From an uncultured Anaerolineae bacterium (GTDB taxonomy: Bacteria > Chloroflexota > Anaerolineae > Aggregatilineales > Phototrophicaceae), in NCBI GenBank assembly GCA_934216615.1, contig CAKQCB010000004.1:372001-436000 (forward strand): a stretch of DNA of 64,000 bases, in the 5' to 3' direction. Every line of letters starts with the position of its first letter. Position 1 is the first letter of the stretch. The position numbers were made by a program, and so were the translations under genes. Of this stretch, positions 49,568 to 58,943 are shown in pieces. The notes beneath the pieces were generated by a model. That model made no database searches and had not been told where the DNA came from. It saw nothing but the letters and a program-made list of their open reading frames with translations.

Positions 49568-51751
49568 TTACAAGAGGGGTAAAGAGACGAAGAAGGTCGT
49601 CCCTTGCCCTTCGTGGCTTTCAAACTGAATTTCCCCTTGGTGACGTTCGAGGATGCGTTTGACAAGGTGCAAGCCCAAGCCCATGCCGTCGATGGTTTCA
49701 GTCTCTTTGCTTTTGGCGCGGAAGAACGGTTGAAAAATGCGCCCTTGCTGATCGTGTGGAATACCGTACCCGTTGTCGCATATCAGCACTTGGATGCGGT
49801 TCTCATCTTGGGGTTTTAACTCGACATGAATCCGACCTTGAGGGGGCGTGTATTTCACCGCATTCGTGACCAGATTTTCAAAGGCTTCGCGTAATTCCAC
49901 GCCATCACCCTCTACAAACAGCGATTCTGTGGGCAGGTCCGCCGTGAGTCTGATCTGTTTTTGCTGGGCGAAATACGCCTGTTCAAAGCTCAAGGTTTGT
50001 AACATATCCGTGATATTGATCGGCTCATTGTGGGTTTTCGCGGTCAGGGCTTCAATGCGCTGAAGCGATAAGATGTTTTCGGTGATGGTGTACATCTTTT
50101 GTGTGCATAACTTCACGACGGTGTAGAAGTCCTGTAATGAAGGCGGGATCACCGTCTCATCTCTTTCGAGAAGCGAGACAAACCCCATGATCGCTGTGAG
50201 CGGGTTGCGCAAATCGTGAGCCGCGATGCGAAGCATGTCGGTCTTGATGTTCTCAAGCTCGGCGATGCGCTCATACATCTCGGTGATTTCGCGAAGTTGG
50301 GTTTGCGCCAGTTTATACAGGCGCGCATTTTCAATCGAGGTGGTTAAGCGACTGCCGATCAAGCGCACAAACTCAAATAGTTCATGGGTGAAGTGATTCT
50401 CAGTTTCGGTTTCAATCAGAATCACGCCGATCAAATGCTCATGGTTGATCAAGGGGATACAAATCTGCGCTTTGGTGGCGGATACCATCGGCTCATCATC
50501 GGGGACTTGGCCGACATCAAGGATCAATTCACCTTCGCGCTTTGCCATAACCCGTCCGACAATCCCGGTATGGGCGGGGTATTCATCCCTGCCGACATAG
50601 CCCCCCAACGTATTGAGAGGCTGAAGTGTAGATACGTCTTCGTCTGCCACTAAAGCGATATAGCCGTGCTGTGCTTTGGAAAAATCGATGATCGCCTTCA
50701 TCGCCAGCGACGCGACTTCATCAAGGTCGAGGGTTGAACTGAGTTCTGTCTCGACCTGCCGAACCCAACTCAATTGTTGCAAAATCCGCTGGGTTTGTTC
50801 CTGCATCTCATGGCGTTGGGTGACATCTTGAGAAACGCCAATCGCTTGGGTGACTTCTCCCGTGATGGGGTCGCGTTTGAACGGGCTGAGGCGGGTATGA
50901 ATCCAGCGATGTTCGCCCGTCTCTGTTGTGATGAGATATTCATTTTCAACGATGTCACCATCTTCAGCGACGCTGACCGCATCCCGTATAGTTTTGACGA
51001 CGTGAGAATCTTGTTCGTGGTGAATCCATAAATCGAGCGGTAAGCCTTGCGGTTGGTCGTGGTGACAGGTCGCTTCTAAGGGGCTTGTTTTATGGTGGCT
51101 GGAATAGATTTGTTGTCGCGTCGTGAGATCGTAGATGAAGATTAAGTCGGGGATGGTGGTCACGACTTTATCGATAAAAGATGCGTAAGCAATCACATCA
51201 TGGTTGATGAGATTGTGCTGGTATTGGATGCCGTGTAACTGAATTTCTGAAATAGTAGACAGCGCGAATTGGGTCAAATTTTCAATTTCGTCGGCGGTCC
51301 ACGCATGGGCCGCTTGTTTGATGACGCACAACACGCCGATAGGCTCGCCGTCCGGCATGATGAGCGGAATCCCCGCGTAGGCAAGATAGCCCATTTTAGT
51401 GTAAGTATAATTCCCCAATTCATCAGGGTAGGTATTCACATCGGCAATGATGAGGGGTTCACGGTTTGTCACCACCCGATAACATAACGATTCGTGAATT
51501 GGAAAAATCGGCTTGGAGGCAAACATATGCTTCATGCCATCAAAGCTGACAATGTGCAGGTATTCGCTATCTAACACGGTGATCAGGCTGGCGTCTGCAC
51601 CGATGATTTTATGAACAAACCGTGTGATGCGGTCTAGGGATGCGATGGATGCCCCATTCAGCAGCGCTAACTCGTGTATTTTTTGGGTTCGCGCTGCTGC
51701 ATTGACATCAGGAATGGGTGATTTGGGGTGAGTCGAAGACAACATTACCAT
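49568..51751 (-). CDS. Sensor histidine kinase, GAF-PAS-GAF-HisKA-HATPase
   Basis: The 727-residue kinase begins with a GAF domain (about 40-180, with SFDGMKHMFASKPIFPIHES). A PAS/PAC region (about 205-320, HRWIHTRLSPFKRDPITGEV) and a second GAF domain (about 345-490) follow. The HisKA domain has the phospho-acceptor His in AAHDLRNPLTAIMGF (near residue 518). The HATPase domain has NLVTNAVKYTPPQG, DNGYGIP and GMGLGLHLVKRI. No membrane segment is seen, so it senses cytoplasmic signals. No response regulator is adjacent, so it is an orphan kinase. It appears monocistronic. Confidence 0.9.
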   Translation of the reverse strand: MVMLSSTHPKSPIPDVNAAARTQKIHELALLNGASIASLDRITRFVHKIIGADASLITVLDSEYLHIVSFDGMKHMFASKPIFPIHESLCYRVVTNREPLIIADVNTYPDELGNYTYTKMGYLAYAGIPLIMPDGEPIGVLCVIKQAAHAWTADEIENLTQFALSTISEIQLHGIQYQHNLINHDVIAYASFIDKVVTTIPDLIFIYDLTTRQQIYSSHHKTSPLEATCHHDQPQGLPLDLWIHHEQDSHVVKTIRDAVSVAEDGDIVENEYLITTETGEHRWIHTRLSPFKRDPITGEVTQAIGVSQDVTQRHEMQEQTQRILQQLSWVRQVETELSSTLDLDEVASLAMKAIIDFSKAQHGYIALVADEDVSTLQPLNTLGGYVGRDEYPAHTGIVGRVMAKREGELILDVGQVPDDEPMVSATKAQICIPLINHEHLIGVILIETETENHFTHELFEFVRLIGSRLTTSIENARLYKLAQTQLREITEMYERIAELENIKTDMLRIAAHDLRNPLTAIMGFVSLLERDETVIPPSLQDFYTVVKLCTQKMYTITENILSLQRIEALTAKTHNEPINITDMLQTLSFEQAYFAQQKQIRLTADLPTESLFVEGDGVELREAFENLVTNAVKYTPPQGRIHVELKPQDENRIQVLICDNGYGIPHDQQGRIFQPFFRAKSKETETIDGMGLGLHLVKRILERHQGEIQFESHEGQGTTFFVSLPLL

Positions 51752-51872
51752 ACCCTAATAAAAGCTACTCTGAAGTGTGAATGCACTAGATTGGTATGTT
51801 TATTTATAGTGTATTCGACTTTTCCAAATCGTGTCATCTATTCATGGGTTTCACCGCACCCATGAGGAGGCG

Positions 51873-53102
51873 CTAGGACGATTTTAAAGGAAGCACAAGG
51901 TCCTTGTGAAACTGTGTGAGCGTGATCACTTCGCCTGTGTTTTCCAGCAAAACCGAATCTTCAATGCGCACGCCATACCCAAGATCAGGGTAATACAGAC
52001 CCGGCTCAATGGTGATGACGTTGCCCGCCGCCAAAACATCCTGCGTGTGAACGCCTAAATTCGGCCGTTCGTGGATATTCAGCCCGATGCCGTGACCTAA
52101 ACCATGTACATAGCCATCGTTGGTGCCCGGCACACTGCGTGAGGTTGGGTGTCCGTGTGCTTCAAAATAGTCGCAGACGGCGTTTTGCAAATCTTTCGCA
52201 GGCGTGCCGATTTTGGTCATCTCTACCGCAATCTCGAACGCTTCCATCACTTGGTCATAGACGGCTTGAACTTCGGGCGTCGCATAGCCAATCGACCATG
52301 TGCGCGTGCAGTCATGGAAATATCCGCCGCCGAGTTCGCGCGGGAATAAGTCAAAGACAATCGCTTGACCCAGTTTGAGCGCTTCATGCGCCTCCCCGCG
52401 ACTGTGCGGGAAACCGCCATCGCGCCCTTGCGCAAAAATCATGTGGGTATCTTCAAGATCGACATCTAACAAGGCGCGTCGCACAAAGCGTTTGACATCG
52501 CCAATGGTTAACGCGCTTCCATCCTGTTTGACAACCGTATCGCCCTGCGCGGTATGCCCGCCGATGAAGTCCCATGTTTGTTGTAGAACGTGGCTGGTGC
52601 GTTCGGCGACGGAACGAATACGCGCCAGTTCTTCCGCGTCTTTGGTGATGTAAGCTTCGTCGAACAAACTCACGCCCATTTCGCCGACAAATTCATATTG
52701 TGGGTAGGCCAAGCCCATGAGCCGAACTAACTCAAGGATGATGTTTAAATGGCTCACCCCATAAATTCCGATTTTGCCGGAAGGTACGTTAATTTTTTCC
52801 AGACAGCGCCCCCAAAAAACGACTTCGGCTTGGGTACGGTTGCCTTTATAGTCGAGTAATAACTGTGCCCAACCGAGATCATTGAACGAGTAGACGGTCA
52901 AACCACTTTTTGCCGCTTCTTCGGTCTCCATCGGGTTCACAAACATGACGGGGGCATCACCCCGTTTTTTCATCACCAAACCGGTGGTGATTTCAACCCC
53001 GTTGGTTAGGTAATCCAGCGCGGCGCTGTAGTTCTCATCGGCGGCAATGATGAGCGCATCCAAACCACGGTCTTCCATTAAGCGATCAATATCCGATTTC
53101 AT
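51873..53102 (-). CDS. Xaa-Pro peptidase (M24 family)
   Basis: The ATG at 53102 (MKSDIDRLMEDRGLDALII) gives 409 residues behind AAGGA. The N-terminal domain is creatinase-like. The C-terminal pita-bread domain has the metal ligands in AIVFDLFPRE and YFHDCTRTW (two Asp), HGLGHGIGLNIHE (His) and ITIEPGLYYP with VRIEDSVLL (two Glu). It removes N-terminal residues before proline or cuts dipeptides with proline. It is the third gene of an operon with an exported protein and rsmG. PepP and PepQ types cannot be separated by eye. Confidence 0.88.
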   Translation of the reverse strand: MKSDIDRLMEDRGLDALIIAADENYSAALDYLTNGVEITTGLVMKKRGDAPVMFVNPMETEEAAKSGLTVYSFNDLGWAQLLLDYKGNRTQAEVVFWGRCLEKINVPSGKIGIYGVSHLNIILELVRLMGLAYPQYEFVGEMGVSLFDEAYITKDAEELARIRSVAERTSHVLQQTWDFIGGHTAQGDTVVKQDGSALTIGDVKRFVRRALLDVDLEDTHMIFAQGRDGGFPHSRGEAHEALKLGQAIVFDLFPRELGGGYFHDCTRTWSIGYATPEVQAVYDQVMEAFEIAVEMTKIGTPAKDLQNAVCDYFEAHGHPTSRSVPGTNDGYVHGLGHGIGLNIHERPNLGVHTQDVLAAGNVITIEPGLYYPDLGYGVRIEDSVLLENTGEVITLTQFHKDLVLPLKSS

Positions 53103-53174
53103 AATCAAAGCATCCTTCAAAAGGCTGATGTTGAGATGTGCTTGAAAATAACGAGGAATAGAATAACCAACAAC

Positions 53175-53891
53175 CTAAAGTGGTTTTTGTGTCGGCAGGC
53201 CAGAGCGTCGTGGATAGGGGGATGGCGTATGCGCAACTTTACGGATCAGCACCAAATGATGCGGTTCGGCGGTGTCGGGCAAATTCACGTCGATGATCTT
53301 TTCAAAAACGCCTCCTAATTTTTGTAACGCATGGGTCGAAGCATTCACTTCTTCTCGGGCGGTACGGCCTTTCATGGCGACACAAACGCCCCCAATCGTC
53401 GCTAAGGGAAGAAGGTATTCGAGCAAGATGGGCAAGCGCGCCACCGCACGCGCTAAGACGACATCATATTTGGCGCGTTGGTCGGGCGCTTGTCCCGCTT
53501 CTTCGGCGCGTAAGTTCACAAAATGGATGCCTTTTGAAATGTCTAAGGTTTCGGCGACATGCTTCAAAAAATTGATCTTCTTGCCCGTTGCTTCAAGAAG
53601 TGTCATTTCGATTTCAGGAAAGAGGATTTTTAAGGGAATGCCGGGGAAGCCCGCGCCCGTCCCCACATCGATCACACGTAAGCCCGCTTTCATCGGCACG
53701 GCTTCGACGACCGAGAGCGAATCCAAAAAATGACGGATGCGCACGCCTTCGGGGTCGGTGATTGCGGTGAGGTTGGTATGCGTATTCCACGCCACCAATT
53801 CACGTTCGTACAATGCAAATTGTTCTTGTTGTGTAGGGGATAACGACAGGCGGAACAATTGTTCCGCCTGTTGGCTTAAAAGATCGGTCAT
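53175..53891 (-). CDS. rsmG: 16S rRNA (guanine(527)-N7)-methyltransferase
   Basis: The 238-residue protein has the RsmG/GidB layout: a helical start, FALYERELVAWNTHTNLTAI, the AdoMet-binding DVGTGAGFPGIPL, LLEATGKKINFLKHV, and RAVARLPILLEYLLPL followed by KGRTAREEV. It methylates N7 of G527 in 16S rRNA; loss gives low-level streptomycin resistance in other bacteria. The extra tail after AEPHHLVLIRK is longer than usual and Pro-rich. It is the middle gene of a three-gene operon. Confidence 0.95.
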   Translation of the reverse strand: MTDLLSQQAEQLFRLSLSPTQQEQFALYERELVAWNTHTNLTAITDPEGVRIRHFLDSLSVVEAVPMKAGLRVIDVGTGAGFPGIPLKILFPEIEMTLLEATGKKINFLKHVAETLDISKGIHFVNLRAEEAGQAPDQRAKYDVVLARAVARLPILLEYLLPLATIGGVCVAMKGRTAREEVNASTHALQKLGGVFEKIIDVNLPDTAEPHHLVLIRKVAHTPSPYPRRSGLPTQKPL

Positions 53892-53897
53892 GGTGAT

Positions 53898-54995
53898 TTA
53901 GTAATCAGGGAATAGGTTATGCACAGGCCCAACACTTGGGATGAAGGCATTGTTGTAGTCGATGCTCAAATTGTTGGGGTTGCGCGCCACATCGAAGTTA
54001 CAATTGCCCGCATCGCGCACGTTGCTGGTTCCCGGCCCGAAATCATCATAACCGTCGGTGATGGGTTGTGCCCATTCAACACGGTATTCGACTTCATAAT
54101 GACCGGGTTGTAAATTCCCTAAGTCCACTTGGTAGAAGACCCAGTAATTACGCCCGCGTTGTTGGACTTCACTTCGTTGAACGCCTTGTAACAGCGCGGT
54201 ATTCACACGCACAGAATAGATCGCATTCGCAATATGATCTTCCACTTGTTGACGGGTGCGCGCGTACCAAGACCAGTACACGGTGACGTTATCGGCATCA
54301 TAGACGATGCCGGGCAAGGCCAGCGCAAAGTTTTCACACGCGGCGTAAATTAAGCCCGGGGTGTTGGAACGATAGTTATCGCTCAAACGTGCACCCACTA
54401 CGACAGTCGCTTCTGGCGCTAAGTTTGAATTCAAGGTGACGCCGTTGGGCGCAAATAGATTCAAACGATTCACATCAACCGTGGTGACGGTCGCCGCATT
54501 ACTGCCCGTGTCGGTGCTGACGGTGGCGGAGCCTGTGTTGGCGGTGGCGTTTGAACCACAACCATCTTGGACATCGCTCAAGTTAAATTCAAAGTCGATG
54601 TTATTGGAATTGCCTGTGACGGCCACCAAGATACGCGCGGCCAAAGTAGAACCGGCGGGCAACGTGGAACCGCTGTTGTAATTGACAAATTCATCCACAG
54701 AAACATTGCCCGTCGCCGAAATTTGACGTAAGGATGTCAATGCTGTTCCAGAGGTTGACCCAGAGAACAGTTGATAATAGATGCTGTACCCACTGACGAT
54801 AAAGCCATCTAAACTGATGCTTGCACCGGACTCGCAAGCCCAAATACTGCCCTGTAAATCACTGACTGGGCCGGTGCTGGTTGCAAAAACGGTTGGGGTC
54901 ACATCTGTTTGGGCAGATGTAGATTGCATGGGAACGGCAACAAAGGCAAAAACCGCAATTGCCAACGCACTCAACGCTAAAATGACTTGTTTCAC
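53898..54995 (-). CDS. Exported protein with C-terminal WSWYA/DGYxDFGPGT domain
   Basis: The 365-residue protein starts with a signal peptide (VILALSALAIAVFAFVAVPM, cleavage near TSA-Q). A Ser/Thr-rich body with a Cys pair follows. The C-terminal domain (about 225-345, with YAACENFALAL, VYWSWYARTRQQVEDHI, GHYEVEYRVEW and ITDGYDDFGPGTS) matches the C-terminal domain of the lipoprotein at 10559-11800. This family was not recognised. The gene lies 6 bases upstream of rsmG in the same direction, so they are co-transcribed. Confidence 0.7.
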   Translation of the reverse strand: MKQVILALSALAIAVFAFVAVPMQSTSAQTDVTPTVFATSTGPVSDLQGSIWACESGASISLDGFIVSGYSIYYQLFSGSTSGTALTSLRQISATGNVSVDEFVNYNSGSTLPAGSTLAARILVAVTGNSNNIDFEFNLSDVQDGCGSNATANTGSATVSTDTGSNAATVTTVDVNRLNLFAPNGVTLNSNLAPEATVVVGARLSDNYRSNTPGLIYAACENFALALPGIVYDADNVTVYWSWYARTRQQVEDHIANAIYSVRVNTALLQGVQRSEVQQRGRNYWVFYQVDLGNLQPGHYEVEYRVEWAQPITDGYDDFGPGTSNVRDAGNCNFDVARNPNNLSIDYNNAFIPSVGPVHNLFPDY

Positions 54996-55158
54996 TTATC
55001 TCTCCTCTAAGAACCTGTTTTATGAGAGTCGCGGGTATTATATCGGCAAATATGAATTTGCTCACCCAACGACTTACCAATGTCTCATGCAATGAGAACG
55101 TGTGCCCCATAAAAACATTTCTGGAAAATCAAATTCTCATCGTTAGCTCATTTAAAGC

Positions 55159-56505
55159 CTACGGATACTTACGGTTCAACATACGTGCGTAGGGGATGGT
55201 TTCGCGGACATGGGGCAAGCCACAAATCCATGCCACTGTACGTTCCAAGCCTAAGCCAAAGCCCGCATGCGGGACGCTTCCATATTTGCGCAGGTCGAGA
55301 TACCACGCATACGCCTCACGCGGTAAGCCGATGGTGGCCACCTGTTTTTCGATCAGTTCAGAGTCGAAAATACGTTCACTTCCGCCTGTGATCTCGCCGT
55401 AGCCTTCAGGGGCTAACAAGTCTACACTGCGACACACTTCAGGGCGACCTTCGACAGGTTGCATATAAAACGCTTTGATCGCCGTTGGGTAGTGATAGAC
55501 GAACACAGGGCGGTCAAACATTTCGGCAATCGCTGTTTCGTGCGGGCTACCAAAATCTTCACCCCATTCGATTTTGAGCAGTTCTTTTTGTTCGGGGTCG
55601 GTGGTTTCGGCGTGTAATTTTTGTAACGCCTCTACCGCTTCATCGTAAGAGATGCGAGCAAACGGCGCACGAATTTTAGCTAAGTGTGTCATATCACGCT
55701 CAAGAATTTCGAGTTCCGGTTGGTGTTTTTCAACCACGGTGTTCACGACATGCGCGATCAATTGTTCTTCGATGTCCATCAGTTCTTCAAGCGAACAGTT
55801 GGCAATTTCGGGTTCCAACATCCAAAATTCCATCAGGTGACGGCGGGTTTTCGACTTTTCTGCACGGAAGGTTGGGCCAAAGCAGTAGACTTTGCCAAAG
55901 GCGGCCATATTCGCTTCGTTATAAAGCTGACCTGTCTGCGCTAAATAGGCGGGTTCGCCGTAATAATCAATTTCAAAGAGAGAGGTGGTGTTTTCACCTG
56001 CGGCGGGGGTGATGATCGGCGTGTCTACCAACAGGAAGCCTCGATCATCTAACCAATTGCGCAGGGCATGGACAATCGTCGCGCGGATGCGCAAGATCGC
56101 CCATTGGCGACTGGAACGCACCCATAAATGGCGGTTATCCATGAGGAATTCTGTGCCATGTTCTTTCGGGGTGATGGGATATTCTTCCGCGATCTGCACA
56201 ATTTGTACATCGGTCAGGCCGACTTCAAACCCCGCGGGGATGCTTTTCTTGGCCTTGGGATTTTCGCGTACAATCCCTTTAATCACAACCGATGATTCTT
56301 GGGTGAGCTTACCCACGTCTTCAAAGAGTTGTTCTGAAAGTTCCGGCCCATATGCCACCACTTGAACAATCCCCGTCCCGTCGCGAAGCATGATAAATTT
56401 GAGCTTGCCTTTGTCGGTACGGTCATACACCCAACCGTGCAACGTTACTTCTTCATTCACATGCTTAGCAATTTCACTGATCGAAATGCCCTGTATATTC
56501 GCCAC
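55159..56505 (-). CDS. asnS: Asparaginyl-tRNA synthetase
   Basis: The GTG start at 56505 (behind GAGG) gives 448 residues. The N-terminal OB-fold domain (EVTLHGWVYDRTDKGKLKFI) is followed by a class II catalytic core with motif 2 (FRAEKSKTRRHLMEFWMLEPE region) and motif 3 (GFGLGLERTVAWICGLPHV). ETIPYAR near the end is AsnRS-typical. It charges tRNA-Asn directly. Length is normal. It is monocistronic and divergent from the MOSC gene. Confidence 0.95.
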   Translation of the reverse strand: MANIQGISISEIAKHVNEEVTLHGWVYDRTDKGKLKFIMLRDGTGIVQVVAYGPELSEQLFEDVGKLTQESSVVIKGIVRENPKAKKSIPAGFEVGLTDVQIVQIAEEYPITPKEHGTEFLMDNRHLWVRSSRQWAILRIRATIVHALRNWLDDRGFLLVDTPIITPAAGENTTSLFEIDYYGEPAYLAQTGQLYNEANMAAFGKVYCFGPTFRAEKSKTRRHLMEFWMLEPEIANCSLEELMDIEEQLIAHVVNTVVEKHQPELEILERDMTHLAKIRAPFARISYDEAVEALQKLHAETTDPEQKELLKIEWGEDFGSPHETAIAEMFDRPVFVYHYPTAIKAFYMQPVEGRPEVCRSVDLLAPEGYGEITGGSERIFDSELIEKQVATIGLPREAYAWYLDLRKYGSVPHAGFGLGLERTVAWICGLPHVRETIPYARMLNRKYP

Positions 56506-56831
56506 TTTAAAACCTCGTGATCTCAAGGAATAGAAAACTTTTTCAGGGTAAAATTAGTTGGATTATAGCATACTAGCCGAGTGTGATTACGGTTGTATCC
56601 CAAGGGTTTTTGTAAGTCAATACGTCGTATTTTAGAGCGTTGGCTATTCCCTTATCGCTTTGTTTTTGCTTACAATCATGCTGTGATAACAAGGTGATTT
56701 CATCAACCTCTATACCAAATGCAGATGCGGTCGGGTATGATCCCTTTGCATTATTTGACCCGAATGCACCGAGTCCTGAGCGTGTCCAACGGCTCTTTTA
56801 TCGTCAGCCTGATTAAGTTGAGTACCGAACA
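56506..56831. other. Divergent intergenic region with a small open frame
   Basis: Promoter zones of asnS and the MOSC gene are expected here. A short open frame (56694-56816) is listed separately. No RNA gene was recognised. Confidence 0.5.
56694..56816 (+). CDS. Possible 40-residue small protein upstream of the MOSC gene
   Basis: A GTG-started open frame encodes 40 residues with a plausible composition (DAVGYDPFALFDPNAPSPER, then VQRLFYRQPD). It ends 15 bases before the MOSC start. The region's codon choice resembles the neighbouring genes, but the ribosome site is poor and no ATG is in frame. It could be a leader peptide, a true small protein or chance. Confidence 0.28.
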   Translation: MISSTSIPNADAVGYDPFALFDPNAPSPERVQRLFYRQPD

Positions 56832-57659
56832 ATGTCTGCACAAATTTCTGCAATTTATACTTACCCCCTCAAATCTGCCAAGGGGATTTCTCACCAAGAG
56901 TGTATTTTAGAAGCGACAGGGTTATTGCGAGATCGTCGTTGGATGTTGGGGCTGGATAACGGCGATGTCATCCTCGAAAAACTGAGCCAGCGTGAATGTC
57001 CTAAAATGGCGTTGATCGAAGTGCACGCGCTGGGCAACGTGTTGATCGTCTCTGCGCCTGACATGCCGACGCTCAAAGTAGAAAACGTTTCTACGGGGCG
57101 AAGAAATGTTCAAGTGTGGAATGATGTGTGTGAAGGGGATGATCTGGGCGATGAAGCGGCGGCGTGGTTTTCGGAATTTCTCGAACTACCGTTGCGTCTG
57201 CTTCGTATGCCGGACACTTTTTACCGACGGGTGGATATTACTTATGCGCCCGAAGCCGCCCAAGCCAGCTACGCGGATGGCTATCCGCTGTTGATCATTT
57301 CAGAAGCGTCTTTAGAATCGTTGAATCAACAGATGACAGAACGGGGCATTGGCGCGGTGACCATGAATCGTTTTCGTCCGAACCTCGTCATCAGCGGGGT
57401 GGACCCCTTTGCCGAAGACACATGGAAACGCTTCCGCATCGGCGAAATTGAATTTGATGTGGTAAAACCGTGTGCGCGCTGTGTCCTCACCACCGTTGAC
57501 CCAGAATTGGGTAAAATTGTGAACAAAGCCGAACCCCTCGCGACGCTGGCGACTTTCCGCCGTACCCCAAACGGCAAGGTGATGTTTGGGCAAAATGTGG
57601 TGCATCGCGGTATTGGAACGCTGCATGTAGGCGATGAATTGGAAATTCTGACCACCTAA
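56832..57659 (+). CDS. MOSC domain protein with N-terminal beta-barrel
   Basis: The 275-residue protein has an N-terminal MOSC_N beta-barrel (ISAIYTYPLKSAKGIS) and a C-terminal MOSC domain with the sulfur/molybdenum-cofactor-type Cys in FDVVKPCARCVLTTVDPE and FRPNLVISGVDPF. This is the YcbX/mARC layout. Such proteins bind the molybdenum cofactor and reduce N-hydroxylated compounds with electrons from a partner. No ferredoxin domain is attached, so a separate electron donor is needed. The DUF2183 gene starts 13 bases downstream. Confidence 0.87.
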   Translation: MSAQISAIYTYPLKSAKGISHQECILEATGLLRDRRWMLGLDNGDVILEKLSQRECPKMALIEVHALGNVLIVSAPDMPTLKVENVSTGRRNVQVWNDVCEGDDLGDEAAAWFSEFLELPLRLLRMPDTFYRRVDITYAPEAAQASYADGYPLLIISEASLESLNQQMTERGIGAVTMNRFRPNLVISGVDPFAEDTWKRFRIGEIEFDVVKPCARCVLTTVDPELGKIVNKAEPLATLATFRRTPNGKVMFGQNVVHRGIGTLHVGDELEILTT

Positions 57660-57672
57660 AAATAGGCGTGTT

Positions 57673-58854
57673 ATGACGAAAAAAACATCGACAAATCCGA
57701 TCTTGAAGGCGTTAAACAGCCTCGAAACCGTTTTTGATAAGACCAAGAATCGAATTCGTGGGCCAGTTCCCCAAAACCAAGTGCAAATTGTCGCTTACAT
57801 GGGGTTTGGGTCCAACGAAAAACTTTTCTTGCAAGGTCGTGTTTTGAAAGACAAAAATATTGTTCCCGCCACTGAGGACGCATCCTTATGGAGCAATATT
57901 GTGAGCATGTATAAACGTTTTCAATCGCGGGAAATTCCCTTTGCCGTTGTGGAAGCGAACCTGAACGGGAAGCTCTACACTCAAACAGCAGATGAAGAAG
58001 GGTTTTTCACCTTTGAGTTTGATCACGTCTCGGCGACTGTCCCCGAAATCAGCTTTATTGAAATTCCTGTGCGCTTGGTCAGTTATGAAGGCAGTGATCA
58101 GAGCGAAGATCAAGAGGTGACTGCCGTCGGGCGGGTGTTAATTCCCGGCACCGCAACTTCTTTTGGGGTGATTAGCGATGTCGATGACACGGTGATTCAA
58201 ACCAATGTGGTCAGCCTTTTGGCGATGGCGCGGAATACATTTTTCCGTAATGCGCATACGCGCCTGCCTTTTGAGGGCGTGGCCGAGTTTTATGAAGCCC
58301 TACGCCGAGGTAAAGGGACGGATCATAACCCGATTTTTTATGTCACCAGCGGGGCGTTTAACCTGTATGACATGCTGATCGAATTTTTTAACGTGCGTGG
58401 TATCCCTGTTGGCCCGTTGTTCATGACCCAAATGGGACTCACACGCGAACACCTCCTCTACAGCAGTCATTACAATCACAAGTTTAATACGATCCAGCGG
58501 TTATTAGATATTTACCCGCACTTAAATTTCATCTTATTGGGCGACAGCAGTCAGAAAGACCCCGAAATCTATTTAGAGGTCATCCGCAAAAACCCGAGCC
58601 GTATCTTGGCGGCGTACATTCGGGATGTGACGTCCGATAAACGCGACGCCGATATTCAAGACATCATCAAGCAGGCGGTTGATTTGGGGGCGATGATGCT
58701 GTATGTTCCCGACACGACAGCGGCCTCCATCCACGCTGAAGCACAGGGGTACATCACCCCCCGCGCCCAAGAACAAACCGAAATGGGCGCCGAGGCCGAA
58801 AAAGAACAACCCTCGCCTATCGAACAGGCGATCAATCCCGATTCGGAAATATGA
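57673..58854 (+). CDS. DUF2183 (App1-like) phosphatase
   Basis: The 393-residue protein contains the App1/DUF2183 catalytic region: GVISDVDDTVIQTNV (HAD-type DxDxT, near residue 165), IFYVTSGAFNLYDMLIEFF and LLGDSSQKDPEIY. Yeast App1 is a phosphatidate phosphatase of actin patches. Bacterial homologues are largely uncharacterised. No membrane segment or signal is seen. The N-terminal 150 residues form a separate strand-rich domain. It probably forms an operon with the MOSC gene. Confidence 0.82.
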   Translation: MTKKTSTNPILKALNSLETVFDKTKNRIRGPVPQNQVQIVAYMGFGSNEKLFLQGRVLKDKNIVPATEDASLWSNIVSMYKRFQSREIPFAVVEANLNGKLYTQTADEEGFFTFEFDHVSATVPEISFIEIPVRLVSYEGSDQSEDQEVTAVGRVLIPGTATSFGVISDVDDTVIQTNVVSLLAMARNTFFRNAHTRLPFEGVAEFYEALRRGKGTDHNPIFYVTSGAFNLYDMLIEFFNVRGIPVGPLFMTQMGLTREHLLYSSHYNHKFNTIQRLLDIYPHLNFILLGDSSQKDPEIYLEVIRKNPSRILAAYIRDVTSDKRDADIQDIIKQAVDLGAMMLYVPDTTAASIHAEAQGYITPRAQEQTEMGAEAEKEQPSPIEQAINPDSEI

Positions 58855-58943
58855 ACCTACGATCAAATTGTTTTGCGTTTACCCTGAAATTGGATACAAC
58901 TTGTGAACTATTTCGCTGTCCAATCTAACCATCGCAAGTAGTT

